A stretch of 64,000 nucleotides of DNA from CAZCCM01 sp964616165 (GCA_964616165.1 CAZTTS010000005.1:1-64000), one strand, 5' to 3'. Numbered from the stretch's first letter, positions 34,619 to 45,842 are shown. Notes: generated by a model not told the origin, from the letters alone. Program-made: numbers and translations.

Positions 34619-37453
34619 TTATAGCATATATTTGCTCTTTTTTAAAGATTGACCTGTATATGATTGTTTAGATCTGACGATTTCTTCAGGAGTTCCTTCA
34701 ATAATTATTCTTCCTCCAGCATCTCCACCTTCAGGACCCAAATCAATAATATGGTCTGCTGTTTTAATTAAATCCATATTATGTTCAATAACAATAACTG
34801 TATTCCCTGAATCAACTAATCTGTTTAAAATTTCTATTAATTTTGCAATATCATGAGTATGTAGTCCTGTTGTTGGTTCATCTAGTACATACAAAGTTTT
34901 ACCTGTTGATCTTTTAGATAATTCTTTTGATATCTTAATTCTTTGAGCTTCACCACCTGATAATGTAGTAGAGTTTTGTCCTAATTTTAAATATCCTAAT
35001 CCTACATCTATTAATAATTGTAATTTATTTTTTATTTTAGGTAAATTTTGGAATAAGTCTATTGCTTCATATGCGTTCATATCTAAAACATCAGCAATAT
35101 TTTTTCCTTTAAATCTTACTTCTAAAGTTTCTTTATTATATCTTTTACCATTACATACTTCACAAGGAACATACACATCAGGTAAGAAATGCATCTCTAT
35201 TTTAATTAAACCATCACCTTCGCAAACTTCACATCTTCCGCCTTTAACATTAAAAGAAAATCTACCTTTTTTATATCCTCTCATCTTTGCTTCATTAGTT
35301 GTAGCAAAAACATCACGTATTTCATCCATAACACCAGTATATGTTGCTGGATTAGATCTAGGAGTTCTTCCTATAGGTGATTGATCAATGCTAATTATTT
35401 TATCAATATTATTTAATCCTTTTATTTCATCCACTTCTCCCGCTTTATCATATGTTTTATTTAATTTGTTTTTTACATTTAAATAAAGTGTTTCATAAAT
35501 TAGTGAAGATTTACCTGAACCAGAAACTCCTGTTACTAGAATTAGTTTACCCAATGGGATTTTTACATCTATATTTTTCAAATTATTTTCTTTAGCACCT
35601 ATTATGTCAATATATTTACCACTTCCTTTTCTTCTCTTTTTAGGAAGAGGAATTGAAAGTTCACCAGATAAATATTTACCAGTTATAGATTGTTTAACTT
35701 TAATAATATCATTAACACTACCTTGAGCAATTATTCTTCCACCATTTATACCGGCTTCTGGGCCAATATCTATTATTTGGTCTGCTGCTCTCATAGTATC
35801 TTCATCATGTTCTACAACTATTACAGTATTACCTAAATCTCTTAAGTTTTTTAAAGTTGCAAGTAATTTATTATTATCTCTTTGGTGCAAACCAATACTA
35901 GGTTCATCTAGTATATATATAACTCCTGTAAGACCAGAACCTATTTGGGTAGCAAGTCTAATTCTTTGAGCTTCTCCACCTGACAAAGTTCCTGCTGCAC
36001 GAGATAATGTTAAATACGATAGACCTACATTTTCTAAGAATTCTAATCTTTTGTTTGTTTCTTTTAATATAGCTTCAGCAATTAACATTTCAGTTTCATC
36101 AAGTTCAAGTTCATTTAAATATTTTCTTATCTTATCAATAGACATTGAAGTTAATTCATGAATATTTAAGTCTCCAACTAAGACATACAAAACTTCTGCT
36201 TTTAATCGTGTCCCATTACATTTTCTACAAGGCATTTCATGCATATATAGTTCATAAAAACGTCTCATCCCTTCTGACTTAGTTTCTCTATGTCTTCTTT
36301 CTAAAATTGGAATTACACCTTCAAATGGTCTTGTAAACCTTCTAATACCTGTTTCAGACTCATAAATAAAGTCAATTTCTTCATCACCTGTCCCATATAA
36401 TATTTTATCCATAAAATCTTTTGGTAGATCTTTTATTTTTTTATTTAAAATATTAACACCATAATGTTTACCAATAGATTCAAAGTACATTCTTGCCATT
36501 GTATCACTTCTTTTAAGTTCACTTGAACCAAAAGCTTTTATTCCATCATATAATGTTTTTTCTCTGTCCGGTATAACTAAATCTTCACTTATTCTTAGTA
36601 AATATCCAATACCACTACATTGTTCACAAGCTCCATATGGACTATTAAAAGAAAATAGTCTTGGAGTTAATTCTTCAAATCCAATATTATGCTCAGGACA
36701 AGCATAATTTCCAGAATAACTAATACTTTTATTACCAACAACATCTATTACAACAATATTGTTTGCAAATTTCATAGCAACTTCAATAGATTCTGTTAAT
36801 CTTTGTCTTATTCCATCTTTTATAACTAATCTATCAACAATAATATCTATATTATGTTTTTTATTCTTTTCTAATTCAATTGTATCAAAAGATAAGTCAT
36901 AAAGTTTCCCATCAATTTTTGCTCTAACAAATCCTTGTTTTTGCATATCATCAATTATATTTTTATGTTCACCTTTTTGTCCCCTAACAATTGGTGCCAA
37001 AACTTGAATTCTTGAATTTTCTTTTATTTTTAAAACCGAATCTACAATTTGATCAATTGATTGTTTTTGAATTTTTCTTCCACAAATTGGACAATGCGGT
37101 ATTCCAATTCTTGCATACAGTAATCTTAAATAATCATAGATCTCTGTTACTGTTCCTACCGTTGATCTTGGATTATTAGATGTTGTTTTTTGATCTATTG
37201 AAATTGCAGGAGATAATCCATCAATTGATTGAACATCTGGTTTATTCATCATACCTAAAAACTGTCTTGCATAAGAAGATAGGCTTTCAACATATCTCCT
37301 TTGTCCTTCAGCATAAATTGTATCAAAAGCTAATGAAGACTTTCCAGAACCAGATACACCTGTAATAACAACAAGTTTATTCTTTGGTATTTTTATATTT
37401 ATATTTTTTAAATTATGCTCCTTCGCTCCCTTTATTATTATCTCATTACTCAT
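34619..37453 (-). CDS. uvrA: Excinuclease ABC subunit A
   Basis: UvrA is the damage-sensing ATPase of nucleotide excision repair. The 944 residues have two ABC halves. Walker A motifs are [14 protein letters not shown] near residue 35 and [14 protein letters not shown] in the second half, and ABC signatures are [13 protein letters not shown] and [13 protein letters not shown]. Zinc sites are visible: ACPEH...ACEQC (CxxH/CxxC, a common variant) and CEVCEGDG...CEVCNG. The gene overlaps uvrB by 8 nt, so translation is coupled. Confidence 0.98.
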   Translation of the reverse strand: MSNEIIIKGAKEHNLKNINIKIPKNKLVVITGVSGSGKSSLAFDTIYAEGQRRYVESLSSYARQFLGMMNKPDVQSIDGLSPAISIDQKTTSNNPRSTVGTVTEIYDYLRLLYARIGIPHCPICGRKIQKQSIDQIVDSVLKIKENSRIQVLAPIVRGQKGEHKNIIDDMQKQGFVRAKIDGKLYDLSFDTIELEKNKKHNIDIIVDRLVIKDGIRQRLTESIEVAMKFANNIVVIDVVGNKSISYSGNYACPEHNIGFEELTPRLFSFNSPYGACEQCSGIGYLLRISEDLVIPDREKTLYDGIKAFGSSELKRSDTMARMYFESIGKHYGVNILNKKIKDLPKDFMDKILYGTGDEEIDFIYESETGIRRFTRPFEGVIPILERRHRETKSEGMRRFYELYMHEMPCRKCNGTRLKAEVLYVLVGDLNIHELTSMSIDKIRKYLNELELDETEMLIAEAILKETNKRLEFLENVGLSYLTLSRAAGTLSGGEAQRIRLATQIGSGLTGVIYILDEPSIGLHQRDNNKLLATLKNLRDLGNTVIVVEHDEDTMRAADQIIDIGPEAGINGGRIIAQGSVNDIIKVKQSITGKYLSGELSIPLPKKRRKGSGKYIDIIGAKENNLKNIDVKIPLGKLILVTGVSGSGKSSLIYETLYLNVKNKLNKTYDKAGEVDEIKGLNNIDKIISIDQSPIGRTPRSNPATYTGVMDEIRDVFATTNEAKMRGYKKGRFSFNVKGGRCEVCEGDGLIKIEMHFLPDVYVPCEVCNGKRYNKETLEVRFKGKNIADVLDMNAYEAIDLFQNLPKIKNKLQLLIDVGLGYLKLGQNSTTLSGGEAQRIKISKELSKRSTGKTLYVLDEPTTGLHTHDIAKLIEILNRLVDSGNTVIVIEHNMDLIKTADHIIDLGPEGGDAGGRIIIEGTPEEIVRSKQSYTGQSLKKSKYML

Positions 37454-39419
37454 CTTTAACCTCTATGTATTTTTCTAATTCATAAATCTCATCTCTAATT
37501 TTGGCTGCTTCTTCAAAATTTAAATCATCTGCAAGTCTTACCATTTCTTCTGTTAACTTGTCAACAATTGCTTCAATATTATCAATATCATATTTTTCTT
37601 CATCTTCATAAATAACTGAAGCTTGTATAAGTTCTCTAATATCTTTCTTTATAGTTTTTGGAATTATATTATTTGCTATATTATATTTTTCTTGTATTTC
37701 TCTTCTTCTATTTGTTTCTCTCAATGCTTTTTCCATAGAATCAGTAAGTTCATTTGCATACATTATAACTGTGCCTTCTGTGTTTCTTGCAGCTCTTCCC
37801 ACAGTTTGAATTAGTGATCTTTCAGATCTTAAAAATCCTTCTTTATCTGCATCTAATATTGCAACCAATGATACTTCTGGAATATCTAATCCTTCTCTTA
37901 ATAGATTAATACCAACTAAAATATCAAATTCTCCCATTCTTAAGTCTTTTATAATCTTCATTCTCTCTAATGTTTTAATATCTGAATGCATATATTCAGC
38001 TTTAATATCTAATGATTTTAAATATGCAGTTAAATCTTCAGCCTGTCTTTTAGTAAGAGTAGTAACTAATACTCTTTCTTGTTTTTCTACCCTTTTATGT
38101 ATTTCATTTATTAAGTCATCAATTTGATTGTCACTTGGTTTAACCAATATTTTAGGGTCTAAAAGTCCTGTTGGTCTGATTATTTGTTCAACAATATTTT
38201 CTTTTGACTTTTCTTTCTCGTAATCAGCAGGAGTTGCTGACATAAAAATACATTGATTTATTCTTTCTTCAAATTCTTCAAAATTTAATGGTCTATTATC
38301 AAATGCAGATGGTAATCTAAAACCATAATTAACTAATGATTCTTTCCTCGCTTTATCCCCATTATACATTCCTCTTACTTGTGGTATTGTAGCATGTGAT
38401 TCATCTACAACAATAACAAAATCATCTGGGAAATAGTTAAATAATGTATATGGTGGTGAACCTGCTGGCCTACCAGATATATGTCTAGAATAATTTTCTA
38501 TACCTTGGCAAAATCCAGTTTCTTTTAACATTTCTAAATCAAAATTAGTTCTTTCTTCAATTCTTTGTGCTTCAATTAATTTATTTCTATCTTTAAAATA
38601 TTTTATTCTTTCGTTCTTTTCTACTTCAATTGTTTTAAGTGCTCTTTCCATCTTATCACTTGTTGTAACATAATGTGAATTTGGATATATCATTACATGC
38701 TGTCTCGTAGCTTCCTTTTTGCCAGTCAATGTATTAATCTCATAAATACTATCTATTTCATCACCAAAATAATCTATTCTGATAGCGGATTCTTCTCTGT
38801 TCGAAGGATATACCTCTAATACATCTCCCTTTGCTCTAAAAGTTCCCCTTTTAAAATCTATTTCATTTCTAGAATATTGCATGTCAACCAATCTTCTCAT
38901 AACTTCATCTCTAGATTTTTTGTCTCCAGGCCTTAATGATACTATCATATTTTCATAGTCAATTGGGTCTCCTAGTCCATATATACAAGATACTGAAGCT
39001 ACAACAATAACATCTCTTGCTTCAAAGAGTGATGCAGTAGCAGAATGTCTAAGTTTGTCAATTTCATCATTAATAGATGCATCTTTGTCAATATATGTGT
39101 CTGTACTAGGTATATATGCTTCTGGTTGATAAAAATCATAATATGATACAAAGTATTCTACTCTATTATTAGGAAAGAATTCTTTAAACTCAGAATATAA
39201 TTGTCCTGCCAATGTTTTATTATGTGCTAAAACAAGTACTGGTCTTTGCACTTTTTCTATGACATTAGCAATAGTAAAAGTCTTACCTGATCCTGTTACT
39301 CCAAGCAGAGTTTGAAACTTTTCTCCATTTTCTATTCCATTACTTAAAAATTCAATTGCTTTAGGTTGATCCCCTGTAGGTTTAAAGCTTGAATTTAATA
39401 CAAATTTCTTTTCTTCCAT
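37446..39419 (-). CDS. uvrB: Excinuclease ABC subunit B
   Basis: UvrB verifies damage after UvrA loading and recruits UvrC. The 657 residues show Walker [14 protein letters not shown], the beta-hairpin region [34 protein letters not shown], helicase motifs V and VI ([17 protein letters not shown] and QTVGRAARN), and a C-terminal UVR domain (residues about 622-657) that contacts UvrC. The promoter is not clear; no perfect LexA box (GAAC-N4-GTTC) was found upstream. Confidence 0.98.
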   Translation of the reverse strand: MEEKKFVLNSSFKPTGDQPKAIEFLSNGIENGEKFQTLLGVTGSGKTFTIANVIEKVQRPVLVLAHNKTLAGQLYSEFKEFFPNNRVEYFVSYYDFYQPEAYIPSTDTYIDKDASINDEIDKLRHSATASLFEARDVIVVASVSCIYGLGDPIDYENMIVSLRPGDKKSRDEVMRRLVDMQYSRNEIDFKRGTFRAKGDVLEVYPSNREESAIRIDYFGDEIDSIYEINTLTGKKEATRQHVMIYPNSHYVTTSDKMERALKTIEVEKNERIKYFKDRNKLIEAQRIEERTNFDLEMLKETGFCQGIENYSRHISGRPAGSPPYTLFNYFPDDFVIVVDESHATIPQVRGMYNGDKARKESLVNYGFRLPSAFDNRPLNFEEFEERINQCIFMSATPADYEKEKSKENIVEQIIRPTGLLDPKILVKPSDNQIDDLINEIHKRVEKQERVLVTTLTKRQAEDLTAYLKSLDIKAEYMHSDIKTLERMKIIKDLRMGEFDILVGINLLREGLDIPEVSLVAILDADKEGFLRSERSLIQTVGRAARNTEGTVIMYANELTDSMEKALRETNRRREIQEKYNIANNIIPKTIKKDIRELIQASVIYEDEEKYDIDNIEAIVDKLTEEMVRLADDLNFEEAAKIRDEIYELEKYIEVKDE

Positions 39420-39487
39420 TCTATTATTTTACCACTTTTTATATAATTTTTCCACATTAAAATTAGAATAACTAAATCTGTTTTATA

Positions 39488-39520
39488 CAATAAAAACTCC
39501 CATCTTTTAGATAAGAGTTT
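39488..39520 (-). terminator. Terminator of the prx-pgeF-ZIP unit
   Basis: On the minus strand AAACTCTTATC pairs with GATGGGAGTTT (11 pairs including two G-U) around a TAAAA loop, followed by TTTATTG. It separates the ZIP gene from uvrB. Confidence 0.75.
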
Positions 39521-39576
39521 CTTAATTTCTATACTTAATAATATCTTTGTTTATACATTTTATTTAATTAAATTAT

Positions 39577-40365
39577 TTAATGATGATGTCCTGTTATAAA
39601 ATGTGTTGCAACTATAAATATTACACCTATTAAAATAGTAATAATAGTTTTTGTTTTTTCTTTCCCGTTTCCTTTTGTTTTCATGGTATGAATTGTATGA
39701 GGTAAAAGCTCAAAAAACGCAATATATATCATCATACCATTTGTTATAAGAAGCATAATAGCTATAACAAAGTCATTCATTAAAAGTTTTAAATTGGCAA
39801 ACATTATCAGCCCACCCAAAAAACTAGTTAATGAAATAAATATAATATTAATAATTGTTTTTAATTTACTATTATTTGACTTATAAAAAGCTCCTGCAAG
39901 CATTATGCCTAAAGGAATATTATGCAATCCAACACCAACAATTAATTTTATTCCTAATGAAGTATTATTTGTAAGCATTCCATAAACTGCCATTCCTTCT
40001 ATAATATTATGTAAGGAAATAGCAAGTCCTGTTACTATACCAATATGGCTATAGTTTTCCTTACATTCATGTGTATGGTGTTCATCATGATTATGAACAT
40101 ATTTATCTAGAAACTTTAATATAAATATTCCAACAGTAGTAAATCCAATAATAATTAATACTGAATATAAAGTATTAAAGTTTTTAGTTAAGCTTTCCCA
40201 TATTTCAGGCAATAAGTCTAATGCAAGTAAAGTAATTATTACTCCTACTGCTAAATTCATACTTATATTAACAAATCTATCTTTGTTTTCATTCTTGATT
40301 AAGAATACTAATATAGCACCAATTATTGTAAATAAGCCCACACCTAATGTTAAAATTAAATTCAT
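39577..40365 (-). CDS. ZIP family divalent metal transporter
   Basis: A 262-residue protein with eight predicted membrane segments. It has the ZIP hallmarks: a His-rich loop after the third helix (HNHDEHHTHE), the helix IV metal motif LHNIIEGMAV, the helix V motif GLHNIPLGI and a late FFELLPH. The C-terminus ends in HHH. The GufA/ZupT-like pattern suggests uptake of zinc, with iron or manganese possible. Its start overlaps the pgeF stop by 4 nt, so it is in the prx-pgeF operon. Confidence 0.9.
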   Translation of the reverse strand: MNLILTLGVGLFTIIGAILVFLIKNENKDRFVNISMNLAVGVIITLLALDLLPEIWESLTKNFNTLYSVLIIIGFTTVGIFILKFLDKYVHNHDEHHTHECKENYSHIGIVTGLAISLHNIIEGMAVYGMLTNNTSLGIKLIVGVGLHNIPLGIMLAGAFYKSNNSKLKTIINIIFISLTSFLGGLIMFANLKLLMNDFVIAIMLLITNGMMIYIAFFELLPHTIHTMKTKGNGKEKTKTIITILIGVIFIVATHFITGHHH

Positions 40366-41192
40366 AATACCTCTTTCATTTTAACAACAAAAACTGACCT
40401 TTGATCTTTGTCTTCTTCTTTTGCACCTCTATATGAATGAATTTTATCTTTTTCACATACTGAACAAAGATTAGAATCATAAATATTTTCTTCTAGTACA
40501 CCCATTTTTATCATCATTTTTTTATTTAAAAATATTGTATCAATATAATATGTCCCTTCTTCTCCCGTTTTTTCTTTTATATATTTTTTAGAATCTATTT
40601 CTTTAAATTCTTTTTCAAACATGCTTTTAACATCTTCTTTTACCTCAAAATGACATGTTCTAATACTTGGTGATATACAAACTATAATATCTTCTAAATT
40701 TGATTTAAATTCATTTTGAAAGATTATTAGAGTCTTCTCAATAATTCTTTTAATAGTTCCCTTCCATCCTGAATGAACATTTCCTAAAACTTTATTTTTC
40801 ATATCATAAAATGAGAAAAGAATGCAATCAGCATTGAATGTCATAATAGCAACATCTGATCTAGTAGTAATTATACCATCAAAATTAGATCTTGATTTTT
40901 GCAAATCAAGATCTTTTTGAATAACTAATATTTTATCAGAATGTGTTTGATCTAAATATACAATTTGGTCTAAATTTATATTAAATAAATCTGCTAATTT
41001 AAGATAGTTTTTTTCTCTATCTTTATTAGTTTCTTTTTTCCCAAAATCTAAATCTTTCAAAGTATATGCATTTTGTATTCCCAAATCATTTAATTTTAAA
41101 AATTCAAAATAATTAAAATCATTAACATTCTTTTCAATTATAATATCATTATTAAATTTTGAATCTTTCATAGTTACACTTATGTCTTTCAT
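40362..41192 (-). CDS. pgeF: PgeF/YfiH family multicopper-oxidase-fold (laccase-domain) protein
   Basis: Family members have been reported as purine nucleoside phosphorylase/adenosine deaminase-like enzymes and as peptidoglycan-editing factors. The 276 residues contain the family metal-site motifs: YLDQTHSDKIL (His), NADCILFSFYD (Cys), VHSGWKGTIKRII (His), ISPSIRTCHFEV and DKIHSYRGAKEEDKDQRSV. All three expected metal ligands (Cys, His, His) are present. It lies between prx and the ZIP transporter. The exact substrate cannot be told from sequence. Confidence 0.88.
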   Translation of the reverse strand: MKDISVTMKDSKFNNDIIIEKNVNDFNYFEFLKLNDLGIQNAYTLKDLDFGKKETNKDREKNYLKLADLFNINLDQIVYLDQTHSDKILVIQKDLDLQKSRSNFDGIITTRSDVAIMTFNADCILFSFYDMKNKVLGNVHSGWKGTIKRIIEKTLIIFQNEFKSNLEDIIVCISPSIRTCHFEVKEDVKSMFEKEFKEIDSKKYIKEKTGEEGTYYIDTIFLNKKMMIKMGVLEENIYDSNLCSVCEKDKIHSYRGAKEEDKDQRSVFVVKMKEVL

Positions 41193-41232
41193 TTATTTAA
41201 AGATTTACTTTAAAAATAAATTAAATTTTTTC

Positions 41233-41892
41233 TTATAAATCTTTAAAAGAGAACCACCAATCATAGCCTTCAATTTTACCAGCAGCTAGTTCTTTTCTTC
41301 TTGCTTCTGCAGCTTCTTCTGTTTTAGCTGGTGGTATAATTACTTTGTCTCCTATTATAGGGTTGTTTGGCCATTTTTCAGGTATTGCAACTCCATTTTT
41401 GTCAGAAACTTGTAAAGCTTTTACTGCTCTTAAAACTTCGTTAATATCTCTACCTATTTCTTGTGGATAATACATTATTAATCTAATAATTCCCTTATCA
41501 TCCATTATAAATACTGCTCTAACTGTTGATGAACCTTTCGATGGGTGAATCATTCCCAATTCAATAGCAACTCTTCCTAATGCATCTTCAATAATAGGGA
41601 AAGATATCTCAACATCTAGATTATCTTTTATCCACTCAGTCCATTTAATATGTGAAAAAACTGAATCTACAGATAATCCTAGTAATTCAGTATCCATTTT
41701 TTTGAACTCATCAGCTTGTTGTGCAAACTCAACAAATTCTGTTGTACAAACAGGTGTAAAATCACTTGGATGACTAAAAACTATAAACCATTTACCTGCA
41801 TAATCTTGTGGTAATTTTTTCATTCCATGTGTTGTCATTATTTCCATTTCAGGAAATTTGTCTCCTAATACTCTCATTCTTTCCTCTTCCAT
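41233..41892 (-). CDS. Peroxiredoxin, 1-Cys Prx6-like group
   Basis: A thiol peroxidase that reduces hydrogen peroxide and organic peroxides. The 219 residues have the peroxidatic-Cys motif [15 protein letters not shown] and the extended C-terminal domain of the Prx6/AhpC-like long group, with [12 protein letters not shown] at the end. The C-terminal WWFCY found in some relatives is WWFSF here, so no resolving Cys is visible and a 1-Cys mechanism is likely. AAAGGAGG is ideally spaced to the chosen ATG. An unusual inverted repeat overlaps its promoter. Confidence 0.93.
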   Translation of the reverse strand: MEEERMRVLGDKFPEMEIMTTHGMKKLPQDYAGKWFIVFSHPSDFTPVCTTEFVEFAQQADEFKKMDTELLGLSVDSVFSHIKWTEWIKDNLDVEISFPIIEDALGRVAIELGMIHPSKGSSTVRAVFIMDDKGIIRLIMYYPQEIGRDINEVLRAVKALQVSDKNGVAIPEKWPNNPIIGDKVIIPPAKTEEAAEARRKELAAGKIEGYDWWFSFKDL

Positions 41893-41935
41893 ATTTTCCT
41901 CCTTTTATTTGAATTAAGTATCTCTACTTTTATTT

Positions 41936-41967
41936 ATTATATCACAAAAAATATTTTTGTGATATAA
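41936..41967 (-). promoter_or_regulatory. prx promoter with overlapping 14-bp perfect inverted repeat
   Basis: TTATATCACAAAAA (41937-41950) and TTTTTGTGATATAA (41954-41967) form a perfect inverted repeat with a 3-nt centre. On the minus strand the repeat contains an extended -10 element, TGATATAAT (TATAAT at 41941-41936). This suits an operator for a dimeric regulator. It may also act as the terminator of the gene ending at 42049, though it lacks a T-tail. It does not match the PerR box or the Rex or CIRCE sites. Confidence 0.55.
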
Positions 41968-42048
41968 TATTTGTTTGTATTTATGTATCTCTATTAATTT
42001 TTGTTTGCTTATTTCGCCTTGTATTTTATTGCTTTCTTTATGCATTTT

Positions 42049-42579
42049 TTATTTTTCTTTGTCTTCTCTCAAATACAAGATTTCTTTTCTTAAAGTGCTT
42101 TTATTTATATATTCAATATGTTCCTCAAAATTTAAGCTTTCTAAAACTTCTTTTATTTTCCTTTCCCTGTGCCCCACACTAATTGTATATTCAAATATAG
42201 GAATTTTATTTTTTCTTCTTTCTTGTAATTTTGAAATTACTAATTCTAATAATAGCTTTTCAAATCCAATATTTGCTCTATTTTTCGCAATTGATAAATG
42301 CTGGAAATACACTCTTTTGTTTTTAATTGTTGAATTTTCAATATTTGGGTTATCAAATATTAATGTTAATTGAGCAATATACGTTTTATCTTCTCTAATT
42401 ACATAGTATTGTATTTCACCTTTTTTAAATTTTAGTTCATTTAATTTTATATATTCTCTAAACTCTTTTTCTGATGCATTAAAAGAATCAAATAGCTTTA
42501 ATAATTCATTTTCTCCTACTCTTATTAACGCATATTCTTTTGCTTTAGATTTTTTTTCTTCTTCGTAATTATATTTCAT
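42049..42579 (-). CDS. Possible GNAT-fold acetyltransferase-like protein
   Basis: A cytoplasmic 176-residue protein that I cannot assign firmly. The central part (about 55-150) alternates strands and helices in a GNAT-like order: YYVIREDKTYIAQLTLIF, then FQHLSIAKNRANIGFEKLLLELV, and a late strand/helix with ESLNFEEHIEYINKS. No clear acetyl-CoA pyrophosphate loop (Q/RxxGxG/A) is visible, so the call is tentative. Its start overlaps the Smr-like gene by 4 nt. It ends the operon that starts with the GT4 membrane protein. Confidence 0.4.
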   Translation of the reverse strand: MKYNYEEEKKSKAKEYALIRVGENELLKLFDSFNASEKEFREYIKLNELKFKKGEIQYYVIREDKTYIAQLTLIFDNPNIENSTIKNKRVYFQHLSIAKNRANIGFEKLLLELVISKLQERRKNKIPIFEYTISVGHRERKIKEVLESLNFEEHIEYINKSTLRKEILYLREDKEK

Positions 42580-42890
42580 TTGTTATCCTTTATAATATAA
42601 TAGCTAATACCTGGATTATGATGCCAATGCTTAACTTTGATCATCTCATGTTTATATTCTTCTCTAATATATTTTTTTAGAACTTCACCTTTCGAATAAC
42701 CGTGAAGCAAGACCATAATAATTTTTATATTAACTATATCTTTTTTAATAATTTCAAATTCCTGATCTATTAATATTCTCGTTTCATCAATTGTTAAACC
42801 ATGAAGATCAAGTATAAGTTTTTGTTCTAGTGGAATTAAATCAATATTTATTTCATCTAATTTATTATTGTTTTTATTACTTACTTTCAT
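42576..42890 (-). CDS. Smr-domain-like protein
   Basis: The 104 residues resemble a stand-alone Smr domain, the nuclease/RNA-binding module found at the end of MutS2. LILDLHGLTIDETRILI matches the LDLHG motif, and VLLHGYSKGEVLKKYIRE matches the HGxGxG motif followed by its helix. The second motif is degenerate (HGYSKG). A role in RNA or DNA processing is inferred only. It overlaps both neighbours by 14 and 4 nt, showing tight translational coupling. Confidence 0.6.
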   Translation of the reverse strand: MKVSNKNNNKLDEINIDLIPLEQKLILDLHGLTIDETRILIDQEFEIIKKDIVNIKIIMVLLHGYSKGEVLKKYIREEYKHEMIKVKHWHHNPGISYYIIKDNK

Positions 42891-43185
42891 TTTCTTGTGA
42901 CATTTCTTTCATGTTTTCTAAATTTCTAACATTACTTTGATATACTCCAGCAAAATAAATATATACATAAAAAGATACATATCCCACAATAGCAATAAAT
43001 ATAATTGTCATTATTATAATTATAATTTTTGAAGTTATACTCATAGCAGTAGCAGTTGCCATTCCTTCTTTCATAGCTGCTTTTCTTTTTTTGTCTAATT
43101 GAACTTCATGGGCAACTATTTTATTAATATCATCAATTGTCTTTATATCTTTATGGTCTATTTCATTATATCTTTTATTTTCCAT
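42877..43185 (-). CDS. Small single-pass membrane protein, unknown function
   Basis: Not recognised. The 102 residues start with a charged cytoplasmic region (1-45), then one long membrane segment (about 50-78, rich in Ile) and a short polar tail. It starts 18 nt after the stop of the GT4 fusion gene and overlaps the Smr-like gene, so it belongs to this operon. It may be an accessory subunit of the glycosyltransferase, but nothing in the sequence shows this. Confidence 0.6.
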   Translation of the reverse strand: MENKRYNEIDHKDIKTIDDINKIVAHEVQLDKKRKAAMKEGMATATAMSITSKIIIIIMTIIFIAIVGYVSFYVYIYFAGVYQSNVRNLENMKEMSQENESK

Positions 43186-43203
43186 ATTAATTTTCTTTCT
43201 TCT

Positions 43204-45762
43204 TTAGTATAATAAAGAATAAATTTCTGTTAGTATTTCATCATTCTTATATATATATTCAAAATTTGTTTTGTCTTTTTTAGGATTTGATAACACATAT
43301 CTTAGTCCAGTATATATCCCTGATTCTGAATTATCAAATATCCTAACATTCGGATAGTCTTGCACTATATCTCTTGTTTTTGTATCAGTAATTAAAATAT
43401 CTTTATTTAATATTTTCGCTTCATTTAATACAATTGAATACTCTTCTTTTTCAGAAAATAAGCAAAAATACGAAGAGTTTTTAATATATGGATATGGATT
43501 TATTTTAGTACCAAGTAAAAATACTGATGTTTGTAATTTTTCTTCTCGAATTAATTTCTTCAAATTTTTCATTTCAGGGCCATCACCTATAATGTAAATT
43601 TTGTGATCTAAGCCATCATTTAATACTCTTTTATGAACTCTAATAAATCTATCTAATGCTTTATGTTTATATAATCTAACAACAGATAAAAGTGCTACAG
43701 TGTCTTCTGTCCATTCATATACAGATTCGGCTTCAGATTTAACAAAGATTCTTAAAGGATCTACATAATTTGTTATTATATCTTTGGGTATTCGTCTAAC
43801 TTTTTTACTAATAAAAACCTTATTAAATCTTCTTAAACTTATTTCTCTAGCAAAGATTATTTTATCATATCTAGAATAAAGATTGCATAAATGTCTAATA
43901 TAATTTTTATCTGATTTAGCATAAATATTATAGTCTTTATTATGAACCCAAGCTATTTTCTTAGCATCGTCATTATATGAGAATAAGCTTGTAATAGCTC
44001 CTTCATCAAATGCTATTATATCATCATAATTTCCTCTAATATATTTGTTAAAAATGTTTGGTTCAAAAAGCTTTAAGTATGCTAGTATGAAAAATTTTAT
44101 AGTTGGTTTATAAGAATTAAAAGGTTTTTTGAAAAGTGATTTTACTTTTATATTTAAATCTTCTTCAAATTCACCACCAGCAAATAATGTAAAAATTTCT
44201 ACATCAATATCAGAATATTTTTTAGATAAACTATTACAAACATCAACCAATATTCTGCTCACTCCTCCAATAGTAAGAGAAGTAATTCCAAAACAAACTC
44301 TTTTTTTCGAAACCAAGTTTTTCTTATATTCTATTTGCTCCTTTAATATTTCTATGTCTCTATCAGTTTCTCCTATATGGACTTTATTTATTAATATAAC
44401 TAATATGGTTGAAAATATCATAGCTCCAGAAAAATCTAAGATAATATTATTGTTTAGAATCATTAAAAAGGCTATAGATATTACTAATAATGATAGCATT
44501 ATAAATTCTGAATCAATATTTTTAAATTTTAAAATAATAAAATATATTAATTTAAATATTACATATATTATTGGAATAAAATATATAAAGTAGATAGCTT
44601 GCTCTTTAATTGAAAAATTTAATTCAATATTATTTCTTATAAAATTATATATAAGGTACATAATTAGAATAGATATAACTACTAGTATTGTACTAAACAA
44701 AAATCTTGTAAAAGAACTATTTAAGAAAGTATCTATTTTAGCTTGTTTCTTTTCTTTCTTTTTTTTCTTTAATCTTGTTTTAACTTCTTTTATTCCTGAT
44801 CCATCTTCTTTTGTTAAGATTCTTTTTATTTCTAAATCATATAAATATTTCTTTATACTCTCTTTAGTTTTAAATCTCTTTTTTCTATTTAAATCATTAT
44901 ATCTATATATTCTTTTATCACTATAACCAGTAATAGTTCTACAATAATAAATTTTGTCTCCACTCTTTAGTCTTCTAATTTTGTTTTTATCTATATCTCT
45001 AATTTTTTGCACAAATGAATATACTTTTTGTTTAATTAATCTATATAATTCAGATAGTGTTAATTGTTTTTTTACATATTTTTCTACAATCAAAGAAATA
45101 ATATACATAAGAGCAATAATCAAAATTCCATAATATGAAGTTCTACTCTTTATGGTTGTAATTAAATAGCCTGATAATGAAATAAATAATATGAAAGAAA
45201 ATGTTCTATCTTCTCTATATCTAAGTGATACTAATGCGATAAATAAAAGCATTAATATAATTAACAATAAATTATTATGCCATATTAGTTCACTTTGTGA
45301 TGTTAAAGATAATAACAAAATGGAAATTAAATAAATTGCTGCAGAATAATTATAACTCATTCTAAGTTTAGTAGATTGTTTTCTAAAAAACAATTTGTAT
45401 AGTATAACAAAATTAAGAACAAAAATAGTTAAATTATATATATTTAAAAGATTTCCAATAAAATCTTCTTTACTAATTTGATTATTAAATAATTTATTAT
45501 GAAAGATAAACAATATAACTGACGAATAAATAATATATATAAATGTTAATATAAAAAACTGTATTCTCTCTTTACCTTTTGCTTTATATAAAACATATAT
45601 ATATAGCATTAAAGGAATAATTAATTTTATTAAGTTAAATTGAAATAGAAAATCAAATGAAGAATTATTTATATAATGATTAAATAAAAAATCAAAAATC
45701 GGTATTAATAATATATAAAAATATACTAGATATTCAATTTTAAAACTTTGTTTCTTTTTCAT
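43204..45762 (-). CDS. Polytopic membrane protein fused to a GT4-type glycosyltransferase
   Basis: An 852-residue fusion. Residues 1-235 hold about eight membrane helices, 240-345 a basic cytoplasmic segment, and 355-470 about four more helices. From about 495 a GT-B glycosyltransferase resembles family 4: VCFGITSLTIGGVSRILVDV (donor-loop region), LLSVVRLYKHKALDRFIRV, YIIGDGPEMKNLKKLI and FCLFSEKEEYSIVLNEA (the E-x7-E-type active site). It probably extends an envelope glycan or glycolipid; the membrane part could be a polymerase, flippase or anchor. A good extended -10 lies about 50 bp upstream. Confidence 0.75.
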   Translation of the reverse strand: MKKKQSFKIEYLVYFYILLIPIFDFLFNHYINNSSFDFLFQFNLIKLIIPLMLYIYVLYKAKGKERIQFFILTFIYIIYSSVILFIFHNKLFNNQISKEDFIGNLLNIYNLTIFVLNFVILYKLFFRKQSTKLRMSYNYSAAIYLISILLLSLTSQSELIWHNNLLLIILMLLFIALVSLRYREDRTFSFILFISLSGYLITTIKSRTSYYGILIIALMYIISLIVEKYVKKQLTLSELYRLIKQKVYSFVQKIRDIDKNKIRRLKSGDKIYYCRTITGYSDKRIYRYNDLNRKKRFKTKESIKKYLYDLEIKRILTKEDGSGIKEVKTRLKKKKKEKKQAKIDTFLNSSFTRFLFSTILVVISILIMYLIYNFIRNNIELNFSIKEQAIYFIYFIPIIYVIFKLIYFIILKFKNIDSEFIMLSLLVISIAFLMILNNNIILDFSGAMIFSTILVILINKVHIGETDRDIEILKEQIEYKKNLVSKKRVCFGITSLTIGGVSRILVDVCNSLSKKYSDIDVEIFTLFAGGEFEEDLNIKVKSLFKKPFNSYKPTIKFFILAYLKLFEPNIFNKYIRGNYDDIIAFDEGAITSLFSYNDDAKKIAWVHNKDYNIYAKSDKNYIRHLCNLYSRYDKIIFAREISLRRFNKVFISKKVRRIPKDIITNYVDPLRIFVKSEAESVYEWTEDTVALLSVVRLYKHKALDRFIRVHKRVLNDGLDHKIYIIGDGPEMKNLKKLIREEKLQTSVFLLGTKINPYPYIKNSSYFCLFSEKEEYSIVLNEAKILNKDILITDTKTRDIVQDYPNVRIFDNSESGIYTGLRYVLSNPKKDKTNFEYIYKNDEILTEIYSLLY

Positions 45763-45808
45763 AATAACCTATAAAGCTTTCATATTTTTATCTTTAGTAT
45801 ATTTAAAT

Positions 45809-45817
45809 ATTATATCA
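45809..45817 (-). promoter_or_regulatory. Extended -10 promoter of the GT4-fusion operon
   Basis: TGATATAAT on the minus strand (TGN plus a perfect TATAAT) lies 47 bp upstream of the gene start, in the 80-nt gap after cdd. No -35 match is needed or seen. The same TGATATAAT occurs before prx and ssb. Confidence 0.5.
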
Positions 45818-45842
45818 TATTTATAAATAAATAATTAATTAT

